Part shown: positions 6,012 through 7,408 of the stretch, piece after piece
Position numbering within the stretch: position 1 is the stretch's first letter
Layout of the letters: each line of letters begins with the position of its first letter
Assembly (NCBI GenBank): GCA_035604215.1
Contig: DATNIW010000072.1
Span: 1-7,408 of the forward strand
Origin: UBA5070 sp035604215
GTDB lineage: Bacteria > Fibrobacterota > Fibrobacteria > UBA5070
DNA length: 7,408 nucleotides
Direction of reading: 5' to 3'
Made by a program: the position numbers and the translations under genes
The notes under the pieces: model-generated
The model's input: only the letters and a program-made list of their open reading frames with translations
Databases searched by the model: none
What the model was told of the DNA's origin: nothing

Positions 6012-6721
6012 GCGTCTTCCACGACCTTTCCGAACCGCCGCTGGCGACTCTGGAAGTCCCCGATGGCCTGGTCCAGCTGCTCGGGCCCGAAGTCCGGCCA
6101 GAGCACGTCCGTGAACCAGAGCTCGGAATAGGCGAGCTGCCAGAGCAGGAAGTTGGAGATCCGGCGATCCCCCCCGGTGCGGATCATCAGGTCGGGATCC
6201 GGCACGTCCGGCGCGAAGAGGTTCTGCCTGAAGACGTCGTCGTCGATCTCCTCCGCCGAGATCCTTCCCGCCTGGGCGGCGCGGGCCAGCCTGCGCACCC
6301 CTTCCAGGAGTTCGGCCCGTCCTCCGTAGGACAGGGCGAGGTGGAGCTGCAGACCCGTGTTGCCGGAAGTCTTCTCCATCCCCTCCTCCAAGGCTTCGCG
6401 GGTCCTCGCGGGAAGTCGGGAAAGGTCGCCGATGGTCCGCAGGCGGACGTTGTTGCCGTGGAGGTCCTCGACTTCGCGTTCGACCATCTCCACCAGGAGG
6501 GACATGAGCGCCCGCACTTCCAGGGGAGGGCGCTGCCAGTTCTCGCTCGAGAACGTGTACAGCGTCAGGTGTTCGACACCGCGTTCGCCGCAGGCGCGCA
6601 CGATCCTCCGGGTGGCGTCGGTGCCCGCCCGGTGGCCCGCCGTGCGGTCCCAGCCCCTGGACTTGGCCCAGCGACCGTTCCCGTCCATGATGATCGCGAT
6701 GTGCCGGGGAGCCTGGGACAC
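6008..6721 (-). CDS. uppS: Undecaprenyl diphosphate synthase (cis-prenyltransferase)
   Basis: A 237-residue protein. It condenses isopentenyl diphosphate onto farnesyl diphosphate to make the C55 carrier lipid used for peptidoglycan and other envelope polymers. Motifs, numbered from the chosen GTG start: HIAIIMDGNGRWAK (7-20) with the diphosphate-binding Asp13, His30, FSSENW (57-62), SYGGR (131-135), the signature RTGGDRRISNFLLWQ (181-195) and Glu200. The signature reads GGD where E. coli has GGE, a conservative change. The frame is open up to a TTG at 6736 that overlaps the frr stop. I prefer the GTG at 6721 because a strong AGGGGAGGG ribosome-binding site sits 4-7 nt before it and the N-terminus then matches the short lead-in of the family. 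The longer form would have 242 residues. The stop overlaps the cdsA start by 4 nt (ATGA). Confidence 0.96.
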   Translation of the reverse strand: MSQAPRHIAIIMDGNGRWAKSRGWDRTAGHRAGTDATRRIVRACGERGVEHLTLYTFSSENWQRPPLEVRALMSLLVEMVEREVEDLHGNNVRLRTIGDLSRLPARTREALEEGMEKTSGNTGLQLHLALSYGGRAELLEGVRRLARAAQAGRISAEEIDDDVFRQNLFAPDVPDPDLMIRTGGDRRISNFLLWQLAYSELWFTDVLWPDFGPEQLDQAIGDFQSRQRRFGKVVEDA

Positions 6722-6724
6722 GAT

Positions 6725-6733
6725 CCCTCCCCT
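6725..6733 (-). promoter_or_regulatory. Shine-Dalgarno site that favours the GTG start of uppS
   Basis: The minus strand reads AGGGGAGGG here, directly after the frr stop, with 4-7 nt to the GTG at 6721. The competing TTG at 6736 has no comparable site at a normal distance: the nearest purine-rich stretch is about 12 nt upstream. The start choice is an inference from this spacing. Confidence 0.6.
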
Positions 6734-7278
6734 CAAACGGTGAGGATTTCCTTCTCCTTGGCCGCGAACACCTTGTCGACCTCGGCGATGTACTTGTCGG
6801 TCAGTTTCTGCACCGTCTCCAGGAACTTCTTTTCCTGGTCCTGGGAGAGGCTCTCTTCCTTGGCCTTGCGCTTCAGGGCGTCGTTCTCGTCGCGGCGGAT
6901 GTTGCGGACCGCCACACGGGCGTCCTCGGCGAGACTTTTGCAGATCTTGGCGAGATCCTTGCGCCGCTCCTCGGTGAGGGGCGGCAGCACCACCCGGATC
7001 ATGCTGCCCTCGGTCATGGGGTTCAAGCCCAGGCCCGACGCGCGGATCGCCTTGTCCACCGCCGGGATCATGGCCTTCTCCCAGGGGGAGATCCCCAGGG
7101 TCCGCGAGTCGGGGACGGAGATCGCCGCCACCTGGCTGATGGGAGTCGCGGTCCCGTAGTAGTCCACGTGCACCGAATCCAGCATCGCGGGGTTCGCCTG
7201 GCCGGTTCGGACCCTGGCGAATTCGCGCGAGAGGTTTTCGATGGCCTTCTTCATGCGTTCTTCGGCCGAAGCGGACAT
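6733..7278 (-). CDS. frr: Ribosome recycling factor
   Basis: A 181-residue protein, close to the usual length of about 185. Ribosome recycling factor acts in the cytoplasm with EF-G to split the post-termination ribosome. The sequence shows the N-terminal helix with the 'FARVRTGQANPAMLD' motif at about residues 20-34. A small beta-rich domain II follows (about 30-103) containing YYGTATPISQVA and 'GLNPMTEGSMIRVVLPPLTEERR'-type segments. The long C-terminal helices begin near 103 and include VAVRNIRRDEND (122-133), where family members carry the conserved arginines. The ATG at 7278 is preceded by a Shine-Dalgarno GGGAG at 7289-7285 (6-nt spacing), which lies inside the end of pyrH. The stop codon overlaps a possible TTG start of uppS. 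It is very likely co-transcribed with pyrH and uppS. Confidence 0.98.
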   Translation of the reverse strand: MSASAEERMKKAIENLSREFARVRTGQANPAMLDSVHVDYYGTATPISQVAAISVPDSRTLGISPWEKAMIPAVDKAIRASGLGLNPMTEGSMIRVVLPPLTEERRKDLAKICKSLAEDARVAVRNIRRDENDALKRKAKEESLSQDQEKKFLETVQKLTDKYIAEVDKVFAAKEKEILTV

Positions 7279-7279
7279 G

Positions 7280-7408
7280 TCACTCTCCCTTGGAATTGAC
7301 GATCGTCCCGATCTTCTCGCCGTTGACGGCCTTGAGGAGGTTGCCTTCGGCGAAGAGATCGAACACCAGGATGGGCATGGAGTTTTCCCGGCAGAGCGCG
7401 AAGGCCGC
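7280..7408 (-). CDS. pyrH: UMP kinase (uridylate kinase), C-terminal 42 residues only
   Basis: This is the 3' end of a gene that continues beyond the right edge. The reading frame enters at base 7408, gives 42 residues and stops at TGA (7282-7280). The visible part begins AAFALCRENSMPILVFDL and ends NGEKIGTIVNSKGE. This fits the C-terminus of bacterial UMP kinase, where an 'A-x-x-L-A-R-(D/E)' helix is followed by 'P-I-x-V-F-(N/D)' and a final 'GxxxGTxI' strand. The enzyme phosphorylates UMP to UDP in the cytoplasm for pyrimidine nucleotide synthesis. The nucleotide-binding residues lie outside the window. The next gene, frr, starts one base after the stop, and pyrH-frr is a very common gene pair, which supports the call. 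The family assignment is confident despite the short fragment. Confidence 0.9.
   Translation of the reverse strand, partial: AAFALCRENSMPILVFDLFAEGNLLKAVNGEKIGTIVNSKGE

Noticed and set aside
5082..6131. A 349-residue open frame on the plus strand opposite cdsA
   Set aside because: It is antisense to a membrane protein with an exact family signature. The peptide is full of Gln, Arg, Pro and Glu runs typical of a shadow frame.

Overview
The window is a compact stretch of high-GC bacterial chromosome in which every gene I can support lies on the minus strand, so biological order runs from the right edge to the left. The content is core housekeeping followed by type IV pilus (T4P) assembly genes, which suggests a diderm, pilus-bearing bacterium. 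I cannot assign a phylum from this sequence. I see no insertion sequence, phage, CRISPR array, toxin-antitoxin or defence genes.

Right part (about 7408 to 5175): the 3' end of pyrH (UMP kinase), then frr (ribosome recycling factor), uppS (undecaprenyl diphosphate synthase) and cdsA (CDP-diacylglycerol synthase). This is the widely conserved pyrH-frr-uppS-cdsA block. Genes are separated by one base or overlap by a few bases.

Middle part (about 5164 to 3053): ispE (CDP-methylerythritol kinase), a tRNA-Gln(UUG) gene only 5 nt after the ispE stop, rplY/ctc (ribosomal protein bL25) and pth (peptidyl-tRNA hydrolase). In many bacteria ispE, tRNA-Gln, prs, rplY and pth form another conserved neighbourhood. 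Here prs is missing, and the block is joined to cdsA where dxr is often found. Functionally the two blocks combine isoprenoid and lipid-carrier supply (ispE, uppS, cdsA) with translation upkeep (frr, tRNA-Gln, rplY, pth).

Left part (about 3046 to 1): a membrane-anchored PilZ-domain protein, likely a cyclic-di-GMP receptor, starts 6 nt after pth. A 119-nt gap follows that carries a good sigma-70-type promoter (-35 TTGACT, 17-bp spacer, -10 TAAACT) and an upstream tandem 10-bp repeat. This promoter drives pilM, pilN and the 5' end of pilO, which encode the inner-membrane platform of the T4P machine. The window ends inside pilO.

Nothing here is a clearly undescribed system. The points most worth checking are the PilZ protein next to pilMNO, the repeat upstream of the pilM promoter, the unusual loop in Pth, and the joining of the two housekeeping blocks.
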